Assembly (NCBI GenBank): GCA_964448445.1
Contig: CAYVAU010000057.1
Coordinates: forward strand, 1 to 8,862
Direction of reading: 5' to 3'
DNA length: 8,862 nt
Source of the DNA: B73-G16 sp964448445
GTDB lineage: Bacteria; Desulfobacterota; B13-G15
This document shows positions 1-5,930 of this stretch, in pieces. Position numbers and translations under genes: made by a program. The stretch's first letter is position 1. Each line of letters begins with the position of its first letter. The notes under the pieces were generated by a model. It was given only the letters and a program-made list of their open reading frames with translations. It was not told where the DNA came from and did no database searches.

Positions 1-1157
1 AGCATCTCCCTATAAGCCTCCCGCACCAGCCTCCCGAAGGTGATGAGGGAGAGAAGCTGGCGTGGATTGAAGAGGGAACCATACTTTGGCATACCATAAA
101 GGAACATATCGTCATTCCATACAGCCTTATAAGATGGACCTTCCTCCGGCACCAGGCTCAGGTTAAAAGCCCAAGGGCTCCTGCCTTCGGCTTTCAAGGC
201 ATCCAAGCGCTCCCTTGCTCTTTCAAAAGCTTCGAAATCTTCCTCTCGGGCAAGGCGATAATCCCTTCCCTGCCCCTTTCCGTAAGTCGTTACGACGGCA
301 ACAAGGCGATGTCCCATCCTGCCTGCCTGAGCCTCCGCCTTAAGGTATTTATCAGGGATTCCCGTATTGCATAGAAGGCATGTTGCCTGAGCACGGCGAA
401 CCGTCCCCTGGGAGGGATTGAAGTCTATTTCTTTCCCTTTAACTATCCGGAATTCCACCCTACCCGCTCTGCGGTCGGGAAGGGGTTTTAGGGCAACTCT
501 CTTGTTCGGCTTTCGGGCAAGCCAGAACTGGCGGAAGAGGGGGACTTCCCCGCCGCATCCCGGACATCTCACCGTCCTCGACCAGATGTAGGCGATGGGG
601 ATTTGGTCGTCAACCTGAGGGTAGAAATCCGAAAGCTCCTTCCTCGCCCGCTCCAAAACCCACTCCCCCCACCTTCTCACCTCCTCCGCAAGCCTTCTTC
701 CGTAACGCTGGGGATACTCCAAGGTGGCCTTGAGGATTATGTAGGCTACGGGATTGTATTCAAGGGCATGAGCCTCGCATCCGAGGCGCAGAGCTTCAAG
801 AGGAATGGAACCTCCCCCGGCCATGGGATCGAGGACTTTGGGAGGACCATCCGGATAAGCCTCACGAATAAGGCGACGGACTTTCTCCAGAAGATAATGT
901 CCTTGGGGATCGCCGTCATGAACCTCCCACTGGCAGAGGTTAATGACATCCCGAGCGTTAAGCGAGCCCTGAGGAAGAAGAGCTCCGAGGACAGCAGCTC
1001 TTGAAACCACTAAGGGTCGTCTTGCCCACCAGACATGAAGGGTGGAGATATGGCCGTGGCGGATGGCCTTCTCACGGCGGGCTTCCTCGGAGAGGGCTCT
1101 TAGCCCCTCGGCGCCCAGAAGCTCTACAAACCCCTCGATAAGCTTCCTTTCGTTCAT
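1..1157 (-). CDS. DUF1156-type adenine-specific DNA methylase with Zn ribbon (C-terminal part beyond window)
   Basis: I translated this frame by hand. It is open from ATG at 1157 down to the window edge, 385 codons with no stop. Residues 41-62 (HVWWARRP, then a hydrophobic run) match the conserved N-terminus of DUF1156 proteins. DPMAGGG at 110-116, followed by EYNP at 133-136, is the S-adenosylmethionine-binding motif I region of N6-adenine methylases. Two CxxC pairs, C198/C201 and C260/C263, form a probable Zn ribbon, as in COG1743 proteins. The catalytic DPPY-type motif is expected in the missing C-terminal half, so activity cannot be judged. The start is well supported: GGAGGGGG lies just upstream, and the ATG overlaps the preceding gene's stop as ATGA, implying translational coupling. 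Family members are usually well over 800 residues. The inferred role is modifying host DNA for the adjacent helicase and nuclease-like proteins; the family assignment is firmer than the role. Confidence 0.88.
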   Translation of the reverse strand, partial: MNERKLIEGFVELLGAEGLRALSEEARREKAIRHGHISTLHVWWARRPLVVSRAAVLGALLPQGSLNARDVINLCQWEVHDGDPQGHYLLEKVRRLIREAYPDGPPKVLDPMAGGGSIPLEALRLGCEAHALEYNPVAYIILKATLEYPQRYGRRLAEEVRRWGEWVLERARKELSDFYPQVDDQIPIAYIWSRTVRCPGCGGEVPLFRQFWLARKPNKRVALKPLPDRRAGRVEFRIVKGKEIDFNPSQGTVRRAQATCLLCNTGIPDKYLKAEAQAGRMGHRLVAVVTTYGKGQGRDYRLAREEDFEAFERARERLDALKAEGRSPWAFNLSLVPEEGPSYKAVWNDDMFLYGMPKYGSLFNPRQLLSLITFGRLVREAYREM

Positions 1158-1618
1158 GCCCCCTCCAACCGTTCCTGAACTTCCTCGAGCTTTCTCAGCG
1201 ACCTTATAGGATAGGGATTTACCTCATCGGGCGGGAGGTAAACAATTCTATCTTCCGAAACAAATAAAGTGTGAAGTTTTAACCTCCTCCGGGCAAGAAG
1301 CGGAAGCTTCATAAGAATGGACCGATACTTTTGGGTATCGGGGAGGGCAAGGGCATAAACCGCCCGCTCTTCCTCCATCCGGGAAAGAAGCTCAAAGATG
1401 CCGCTTTCCACATAATGAATCCATTGGGCTTGAGGTGCTTCCTTAGCCATCATTGCTTCCGTCTCACCTTTCACTTCCATCAAAAGCCTGCGTCTGCTTC
1501 CAGGGAAGAGAGCTTCAACATCACTTCCGTGTTCCTGACCGTATCGGACATTGATCCCCGTGAAGCCTTCCTCCTTTAGTTTTTGCTCAATAATCTGCTT
1601 AAGCTTATCCTCTTTCAT
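1154..1618 (-). CDS. Small PD-(D/E)XK nuclease-like protein (hypothetical)
   Basis: This 154-residue protein has no name I can assign. After an N-terminal helix (about 3-17) comes GSDVEA (31-36), then a basic strand and MEVKGE (47-52). D33, E48 and K50 have the spacing of a PD-(D/E)XK nuclease core, in which an Asp precedes an E-x-K on the next strand. A helix with Q65 and E72 follows (QWIHYVESGIFELLSRM), resembling the helix after the core in many such nucleases. Residues 87-131 alternate strands and turns typical of the rest of this fold. No signal peptide or membrane segment is seen. It lies 36 nt after the helicase stop, in the same frame, and its stop overlaps the methylase start (ATGA). 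No good Shine-Dalgarno is visible; the leader is A/T-rich. It may be the cleaving subunit or a DNA-binding accessory of the cluster. The fold is moderately supported, the function is inference. Confidence 0.75.
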   Translation of the reverse strand: MKEDKLKQIIEQKLKEEGFTGINVRYGQEHGSDVEALFPGSRRRLLMEVKGETEAMMAKEAPQAQWIHYVESGIFELLSRMEEERAVYALALPDTQKYRSILMKLPLLARRRLKLHTLFVSEDRIVYLPPDEVNPYPIRSLRKLEEVQERLEGA

Positions 1619-1654
1619 AGATATTTTTTTAAGAACTCGCTTAGGTTGGGATCT

Positions 1655-4600
1655 TTATTTCTCCTCCTTTGCCAGTTGCTCCCTCCAGTCGGCGATGGAG
1701 AATCCAGTTATTTCCCAGATGGGTCGGACTTCCAAAACGGAAGTGGGATTCCGTATGGTGGTGAGCCGGGGCTGTGAGAGGGCATTCTCGACGACGTAAA
1801 GCCAGTAAGCATCCTTGAATCTCTGGGCGATCTGCCATTCATGAGGCGTGAGCTCCAGAGGCCCGGTTGTGGCGAATGCCTTCACCTCGATATAGCGCTT
1901 CCCCTCCGGTCCGGTGCTCTCGATATCGTAGCCCAATTTCCTTTCGGAGACGTCCTTGGGATTTCGTCCCTGTTCTCGCTCATAGCGTATAACGAACTCC
2001 ATCCCTGCTCTTTCGACCGCCTTCTTAGCTTCCTCATCCCCTTCCCTTGCGGAGACCGAAGTAAGAGGGACCACCAAAGCCAAGGCTTCCAGCTCCGGCT
2101 CAAGGAGGGAAAGTTGGGTTTCCCGAGGCAGGGCCTCAAGCCTCTCTTCCTTCTCCGCAATCAATTTCTTTAAATTAGCTTCTTCCTGCTGGATGGCCAA
2201 ACGCATATCTTCTCCTCGCTCTTGCCGTCGGTGGTAATTGAACAACTTGGTATTGGACTCGGCAATCAAGGCATCATAGGAACTCTCCAGCCAGCGCCTC
2301 TTTATCTCCGCCTCCCTCCGGCGCCTCTCTTGAGCTTCCCTAAATAGGGGATCAAGTCGGGCGGTAACCTCCGCCAAAGCTTCCTCCTTGATCTTTTCAA
2401 GCTCGGCCGTCAATTCCTCGGGAATGACGAAATCTTCTGGGACCTCCTTCAGGTTTCTCACCCATCGGGGATCTACGAGAGAGAAAGCGCCGTTCTCCTC
2501 GCGGAACAAAGCCATCATTCTCTCAATCACAGGAGAATCATTCCCATCCTTTACCTTTAACCGGAAAAGCCAGAGCCACCCCATTTTCCCTTCAGGATCG
2601 GCAAGGAGAGCAAGGCGCGGGCGCTCCCCTTCGAGAAAGCGATCCACGAGGGCTTCAAGCACAGGATGTCCCGGAGCGAAGAATTCCGCATTGGCTTGGC
2701 GGGCGATCTCGCGCTCGAAGGCGATGCGCATGCCTGGGACATATCCCTTACTTCGAAACTCCTTCTGAAGCGCAGGCGGAATCCCCAAACGGAAGACCTT
2801 TTCCTTCCTTGGGTCGGGTTCAAGAACTCCTCCCAGATATTGGGTGGCCAGACGGGTGAAGAATTCCACATCCCAGGGAACAAGGCGCTGGTGCAGGGAG
2901 CTCTCCTCGTCCTTCACGACGGCCGAGAGGTCGATATGGTGTCCTGCAAGGGCATTTTCCCTGAGAGCCCGGCTGAATTCCTCCACTCTCCTCTCGATAT
3001 CGACTTCGATAACCTTCTCCGCCTCGCTGCTATTTCCTTTCAGAATGGCCTCCATGATGAGATCTTCAAGTCGCACCCCCTCCAGAATTACGCTGATTAC
3101 ATCGTAGATGGTGTCTCCAAGCTCCGGGCGCTTTTTCATCCTCTCGATTTTCTCCAAAAGCCTTCGAAGAACATCTCCTTCACGGGTATCCCTGTAGAGC
3201 ATGTTCCAGATGTAGCAGTCCCTTTTTTGTCCATAACGATGAATGCGTCCCATGCGCTGCTCCAGGCGGTTGGGATTCCAGGGAAGGTCGAAATTGATCT
3301 CGAAGCGGCAGAACTGAAGGTTAATGCCCTCTGCTGCGGCATCGGTTGCCACCATTACCTGAACCCTGTCATCGTTTCGGAAGATGCGCTCTTGAGCAAT
3401 TCTCTCTTCGAGGTCCATTTCGCCGTGGATCATCGCCGTGATGAAGCCCCAGCTCTCGATCTTTTTCCTCAAAGCCAGGATGGTGTCCTTAAATTCGCTG
3501 AAGATCACAAGCTTTTCCTCTGGATAGTAACGGAGGCGCTCTTCCAAAACTCGACGAAGCTCCGATACCTTGGCTTCCTCTCCGGCCTTTTCAGCTTGAA
3601 GGGCCAAATTGATCAGCTCGTTAATTTCCTCGATCTCCTCTTTTAGTTCCTCTGGGGTTCGAGCGGCGGTAAGCCCCTCCAAACGTTCTTGAAAGCTCTC
3701 CCACTCCCGAGCCGTCTGATCTGCAAGCTCCGCAAGACCTTCTTCATCCAGCTCGGGAAGCACCTCCTCTTCCAGGCGTCGGCTCCATTCCCTTAACAGC
3801 ACTTCCAGTTTTTGACGCCGCCTCCTCAGGGACTCGCGTATGGCGGCGAGGCTTGAAGTAACCCGGCGCTGTAAAACGGTCAGGGCTAAGGCGATATTGC
3901 GGCTCCGCCGATCGGGAAAGCGTCCTGAGCTCTCCCTTCTCGGATACCAGCGGCGGACATAATTTGTAACCGCCTGGTAGAGAACATGCTCTGCTTCGGT
4001 CATGGGGATGCTGAGGGTTTGAACCTCCCGCTTTCGGAAAAGCTTGCGACCGCTCAGATCCGTTACCTGATCCTTGGAACGCCGTAACACAAAGGGGAGG
4101 GGCTCTCCTTTCCTTACGGTCTCCCTCAATTTGTTTTCGTCCGCGAAAAGCCTAGGGTGCAGGAGATCGAGGAGCAAAAAATAAGCCGTATCATCCCCTT
4201 TGTGAGGAGTGGCCGTGAGGAAGAGGAGATGCCTGGCCTTCGGGGAGATCGCTTCCCCCAGCTGATAGCGCTTCGTCTTGTGGATCTTGGTGCCGTAGCG
4301 GGTGGCAGAGAATTTATGAGCCTCATCTACGATAACCAGATCCCAATCTATTTGAGATAGAATCTCCTTGGCCTTCTCGTTTCTGGCGGCAAAGTCCATT
4401 GAGGTGATAAGTTGGGGGTTCCGCTCGAAGAAGTATTGGGATTGGATATTACTGAGGGAGTCGCGGTTCAAGACTATAAACTCCTCCCGGAACCACTCGC
4501 TCATCTCCCGCCGCCACTGATCCTGAAGATGTGCCGGGACGATAACGAGGCATCGTTTCACAAGCCCTCTGGCCTTGAGCTCCTTGAGGATCAACCCGGC

Positions 4601-5020
4601 CATGATGGTTTTTCCAAGCCCGGGGTCATCGGCCAGGAGGAAGCGAATTACGGGAAGCGGAAGGATGTGACGGTAGACCGCGTCAACCTGATGGGGAAGA
4701 AGATCCACCTGAGTCACGCTTACGGCGTATAAGGGATCGAAGAGATAGGCAAGGCGCAATCGAAGAGCTTCAAGGGAGAGGAGGAAGAGATCGCGAGGCA
4801 ACAACCCCTTCCTCTGTCGAAAAGCTTCCTCCAAAGAAGGAATTCGCCTTAAGCGGGCTGTTAATTCCTCCGGGCTGAGGACCAATGTTTGAGCCCGACC
4901 GCTTTGGGTGAAGATGACCCCAAGATAAATACGTCCGGCCAATTCCTTCACTTCATAAACACGGAGAGGTTCTGGGAAGGGGGTTAAATAGATGGCTTCA
5001 CCAATTTTAGGTATATCCAT
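1655..5020 (-). CDS. SNF2-family DNA helicase/translocase with C-terminal DUF3883 domain
   Basis: This 1121-residue protein is a superfamily 2 ATPase of the SNF2/HepA type (COG0553). Motif I is DDPGLGKTIMAG (131-142), motif II DEAH (232-235), motif III LTATPHKG (268-275), motif V ATDAAAEGINLQ (558-569), and motif VI QRMGRIHRYGQ (588-598). A charged, partly coiled-coil insertion (about 395-500) lies between the two RecA lobes, and a second coiled coil spans about 870-965. The C-terminus (about 990-1090) is DUF3883: YEREQGR (1013-1019), GYDIES (1030-1035), YIEVKA (1043-1048), HEW (1060-1062). D1032, E1045 and K1047 match a PD-(D/E)XK core. The start at 5020 is supported by AAGGAGGGGG just upstream. 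In DISARM class 1 the SNF2 protein is DrmD, but its partners drmA and drmB are not visible, so I do not use that name. The inferred role is ATP-driven movement on DNA within a defence complex with the adjacent methylase. Confidence 0.93.
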   Translation of the reverse strand: MDIPKIGEAIYLTPFPEPLRVYEVKELAGRIYLGVIFTQSGRAQTLVLSPEELTARLRRIPSLEEAFRQRKGLLPRDLFLLSLEALRLRLAYLFDPLYAVSVTQVDLLPHQVDAVYRHILPLPVIRFLLADDPGLGKTIMAGLILKELKARGLVKRCLVIVPAHLQDQWRREMSEWFREEFIVLNRDSLSNIQSQYFFERNPQLITSMDFAARNEKAKEILSQIDWDLVIVDEAHKFSATRYGTKIHKTKRYQLGEAISPKARHLLFLTATPHKGDDTAYFLLLDLLHPRLFADENKLRETVRKGEPLPFVLRRSKDQVTDLSGRKLFRKREVQTLSIPMTEAEHVLYQAVTNYVRRWYPRRESSGRFPDRRSRNIALALTVLQRRVTSSLAAIRESLRRRRQKLEVLLREWSRRLEEEVLPELDEEGLAELADQTAREWESFQERLEGLTAARTPEELKEEIEEINELINLALQAEKAGEEAKVSELRRVLEERLRYYPEEKLVIFSEFKDTILALRKKIESWGFITAMIHGEMDLEERIAQERIFRNDDRVQVMVATDAAAEGINLQFCRFEINFDLPWNPNRLEQRMGRIHRYGQKRDCYIWNMLYRDTREGDVLRRLLEKIERMKKRPELGDTIYDVISVILEGVRLEDLIMEAILKGNSSEAEKVIEVDIERRVEEFSRALRENALAGHHIDLSAVVKDEESSLHQRLVPWDVEFFTRLATQYLGGVLEPDPRKEKVFRLGIPPALQKEFRSKGYVPGMRIAFEREIARQANAEFFAPGHPVLEALVDRFLEGERPRLALLADPEGKMGWLWLFRLKVKDGNDSPVIERMMALFREENGAFSLVDPRWVRNLKEVPEDFVIPEELTAELEKIKEEALAEVTARLDPLFREAQERRRREAEIKRRWLESSYDALIAESNTKLFNYHRRQERGEDMRLAIQQEEANLKKLIAEKEERLEALPRETQLSLLEPELEALALVVPLTSVSAREGDEEAKKAVERAGMEFVIRYEREQGRNPKDVSERKLGYDIESTGPEGKRYIEVKAFATTGPLELTPHEWQIAQRFKDAYWLYVVENALSQPRLTTIRNPTSVLEVRPIWEITGFSIADWREQLAKEEK

Positions 5021-5027
5021 TTCACTT

Positions 5028-5037
5028 CCCCCTCCTT
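5028..5037 (-). promoter_or_regulatory. Shine-Dalgarno site of the helicase gene
   Basis: On the minus strand this reads AAGGAGGGGG and ends 7 nt before the ATG at 5020. It fixes the start of the helicase. It is the strongest ribosome binding site in the leftward unit; the next gene has none that I can recognise. Confidence 0.75.
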
Positions 5038-5077
5038 CACTTCAAATAAATAACCGAAACCCGCTACTCGGAGCTCT

Positions 5078-5179
5078 GAGCCTGTATTTTCTCACAAGTT
5101 CAAAAGCGATCTCAAAGGTGGTAACCTCACGTACCCTCTGTACGGATTATCTAAAGAACTGATCAAGCCTTACAGGCTC
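5078..5179. repeat. Nested inverted repeats (9-bp outer arms, 5-bp inner arms, terminal hairpin)
   Basis: GAGCCTGTA at 5078-5086 is the exact reverse complement of TACAGGCTC at 5171-5179. Inside it, AGTTC (5097-5101) is complementary to GAACT (5156-5160), with exactly 10 unpaired nt on each side between the two stems. Further in lies CGTAC-CCTCT-GTACG (about 5130-5144), a perfect 5-bp hairpin, and a short palindrome GGTAACC just before it. Read as RNA on either strand this could fold as a branched or bulged rod. It could instead be operator half-sites, or chance pairing. It matches no riboswitch or RNA family that I recognise. Confidence 0.45.
5086..5115 (-). promoter_or_regulatory. Candidate promoter for the helicase-nuclease-methylase unit
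   Basis: On the minus strand, TTGAGA (5115-5110) matches five of six bases of the -35 consensus. After 18 nt comes GAAAAT (5091-5086), four of six for -10. Transcription would start near 5079 and leave a leader of about 60 nt. The -10 box lies inside one arm of the 9-bp inverted repeat at 5078-5086. This is a weak match, by eye only. Confidence 0.3.
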
Positions 5180-5228
5180 TGCATTTTTTGACCTGATGTG
5201 TCTTCACACCTCTGAATCCTCAAGACTC

Positions 5229-5251
5229 AGATGTACCACCCCCCGACATCT
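5229..5251. repeat. 6-bp hairpin with C-rich loop
   Basis: AGATGT (5229-5234) pairs perfectly with ACATCT (5246-5251) around an 11-nt loop ACCACCCCCCG. It ends 2 nt before the -35-like TTGACT of the rightward promoter candidate, so it sits where an activator or repressor site would be expected. On the minus strand the loop is G-rich. An overlapping alternative stem pairs TCTGA (5211-5215) with TCAGA (5227-5231). Confidence 0.4.
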
Positions 5252-5253
5252 CA

Positions 5254-5283
5254 TTGACTAATAGCGTCCAGGAGGGTTAGACT
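5254..5283 (+). promoter_or_regulatory. Candidate promoter of the zapB-zapA-rny operon
   Basis: TTGACT (5254-5259) matches five of six -35 bases. After 18 nt comes TAGACT (5278-5283), four of six for -10. Transcription would start around 5290, giving a leader of only about 11 nt that begins at the Shine-Dalgarno itself. The spacer is one base longer than ideal. This is a by-eye prediction; an upstream start would include the hairpin at 5229-5251 in the leader. Confidence 0.4.
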
Positions 5284-5300
5284 GCCTAGGGAGGGTCGGT

Positions 5301-5507
5301 ATGCAGTGGGAGGAGATCAGATTACTTGAGGAGAGGATCGAGAAGGTCTTTGAGGCCTATAAAAGGCTTAAGGCAGAAAGGGATCAATTTGCGGAGCTTT
5401 TGAGGCAAAAGGACGAGGAGATAGAGAGCTTAAAACGGGAGAGGGAAGAGATCCGCTCCCGGGTCGAGAAGTTGATAGAAAGGCTAGAGGCGATGGTCCT
5501 TGAGTAG
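5301..5507 (+). CDS. zapB: ZapB-like small coiled-coil cell division protein
   Basis: This 68-residue protein is almost entirely a charged amphipathic helix. Leu, Ile and Val recur at heptad spacing from about residue 5 to 66 (for example LLEERIEKVFEAYKRL), with no Gly or Pro. That is a short coiled coil of the ZapB type, which in E. coli binds ZapA and bundles FtsZ filaments at midcell. The assignment rests mainly on its place 5 nt upstream of a clear zapA, since coiled coils carry little family information. GGGAGG about 7 nt before the ATG supports the start. It is the first gene of the rightward operon. An unrelated coiled-coil protein remains possible. Confidence 0.7.
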   Translation: MQWEEIRLLEERIEKVFEAYKRLKAERDQFAELLRQKDEEIESLKREREEIRSRVEKLIERLEAMVLE

Positions 5508-5512
5508 GGCGC

Positions 5513-5794
5513 ATGGTCAAAAAGAGGATCGAGGTGGAGATATTCGGACACCGCTATCCTTTGAGGAGTGAAGCACCTGAGGATTATGTGAGGGAGGTGG
5601 CCAGTTTTGTGGACAGGACCATGAGGAAGGTTGCCGAGAGGACGGGGGCGGTATCTTCCCTGCAGGTTGCGGTTTTGGCTGCTTTATATATTGCGGATGA
5701 ATATATTAAAGGCGAGAGGGAACGCGAAGAACTGAAAAAGAGGCTGAAGGAACAGGTCGAAAGGCTTGAGAGATTTGTCAGCGAGGAGCTTTGA
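5513..5794 (+). CDS. zapA: Cell division protein ZapA
   Basis: This 93-residue protein has the usual ZapA length and layout. The N-terminal globular domain contains a short beta hairpin (VEIFGHRYPLRS, 8-19) and EAPEDYVREVASFVD (20-34). A long C-terminal helix rich in Glu, Arg and Lys (about 62-93) forms the dimer and tetramer coiled coil. ZapA binds FtsZ in the cytoplasm and promotes protofilament bundling in the Z ring. The gene starts 5 nt after the zapB-like stop with only a weak AGGG nearby, so it is probably coupled to upstream translation. No anomaly is seen. After its stop comes a 136-nt structured gap before rny. Confidence 0.88.
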   Translation: MVKKRIEVEIFGHRYPLRSEAPEDYVREVASFVDRTMRKVAERTGAVSSLQVAVLAALYIADEYIKGEREREELKKRLKEQVERLERFVSEEL

Positions 5795-5808
5795 TATAGA
5801 GCCCTCCC

Positions 5809-5823
5809 GGGCCTTCGAGGCCC
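5809..5823 (+). repeat. GC-rich hairpin downstream of zapA
   Basis: GGGCCT (5809-5814) pairs with AGGCCC (5818-5823) around a 3-nt loop, or as GGGCC/GGCCC with a TTCGA loop. It starts 14 nt after the zapA stop. The sequence that follows is A-rich rather than a T tract, so it is unlikely to be an intrinsic terminator. It may stabilise the zapA mRNA end or form part of a leader for rny. Confidence 0.5.
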
Positions 5824-5841
5824 TTGAATATAAAAACGTTA

Positions 5842-5855
5842 TCGCCGAAAGGCGA
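5842..5855 (+). repeat. Hairpin with GAAA tetraloop upstream of rny
   Basis: TCGCC (5842-5846) pairs with GGCGA (5851-5855) around a GAAA tetraloop of the stable GNRA type. It is followed by ACTTTTCCC, too short and interrupted for a confident terminator. The stretch CGAAAGG inside the hairpin is also complementary to CCTTTCG about 40 nt downstream, allowing an alternative fold. Confidence 0.5.
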
Positions 5856-5874
5856 ACTTTTCCCAAAATTTGAT

Positions 5875-5924
5875 CTCCTTTGGCCCTTTCGACCTTTCCT
5901 TTGCCTCTGGCAGTTGAAAGGAGG
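5875..5924 (+). promoter_or_regulatory. Possible Shine-Dalgarno-sequestering element in the rny leader
   Basis: The ribosome binding site of rny, GAAAGGAGG (5916-5924), ends 6 nt before the ATG at 5931. Upstream, CTCCTTT (5875-5881) is exactly complementary to AAAGGAG (5917-5923), and a T-G pair extends it to 8 bp. The loop is about 35 nt and contains two further CCTTTC runs that could pair with the same site, plus a small TGCC/GGCA stem (5902-5912). Pairing would hide the ribosome binding site. Whether this is used in control is inference. Confidence 0.4.
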
Positions 5925-5930
5925 ACGGAG

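Larger units (their letters stand above)
5021..5300. other. Divergent intergenic region with inverted repeats and no gene
   Basis: This 280-bp stretch separates the leftward helicase unit from the rightward zap-rny operon. I find no convincing small ORF and no tRNA-like T-loop. It carries a nested inverted-repeat block (5078-5179), a 6-bp hairpin with a C-rich loop (5229-5251), promoter candidates on both strands, and the Shine-Dalgarno sites of both flanking genes. Control of both operons must be encoded here unless they are read from outside, which divergence makes impossible for these first genes. Confidence 0.7.

Noticed and set aside
603..1004. 133-residue plus-strand open frame and a 67-residue minus-strand frame inside it
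   Set aside because: Both overlap the methylase, whose frame carries the DPMAGGG motif through this stretch.
2666..3646. 326-residue open frame on the plus strand
   Set aside because: It is antisense to the helicase across motifs V and VI and shows no recognisable domain.
1655..5020. Naming the helicase DrmD of DISARM
   Set aside because: SNF2 domain and a nearby methylase fit, but no DUF1998 or phospholipase D partner is visible and the methylase is of the DUF1156 type.
5166..5189. Intrinsic terminator (AGCCT/AGGCT then T6) on the plus strand
   Set aside because: The 5-bp stem is separated from the T run by five bases, and there is no plus-strand gene upstream to terminate.
5842..5864. 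Intrinsic terminator after zapA
   Set aside because: The hairpin is followed only by ACTTTTCCC; the stem is 5 bp and the T tract too short.
5880..5930. N-terminal extension of RNase Y from TTG 5880
   Set aside because: The extra 17 residues would precede the membrane anchor and cover an excellent Shine-Dalgarno for ATG 5931.
5795..5930. 6S RNA gene downstream of zapA
   Set aside because: 6S RNA often follows zapA, but this gap is shorter than the usual ~180 nt, has no long closing stem with a central bubble, and ends in the rny ribosome binding site.
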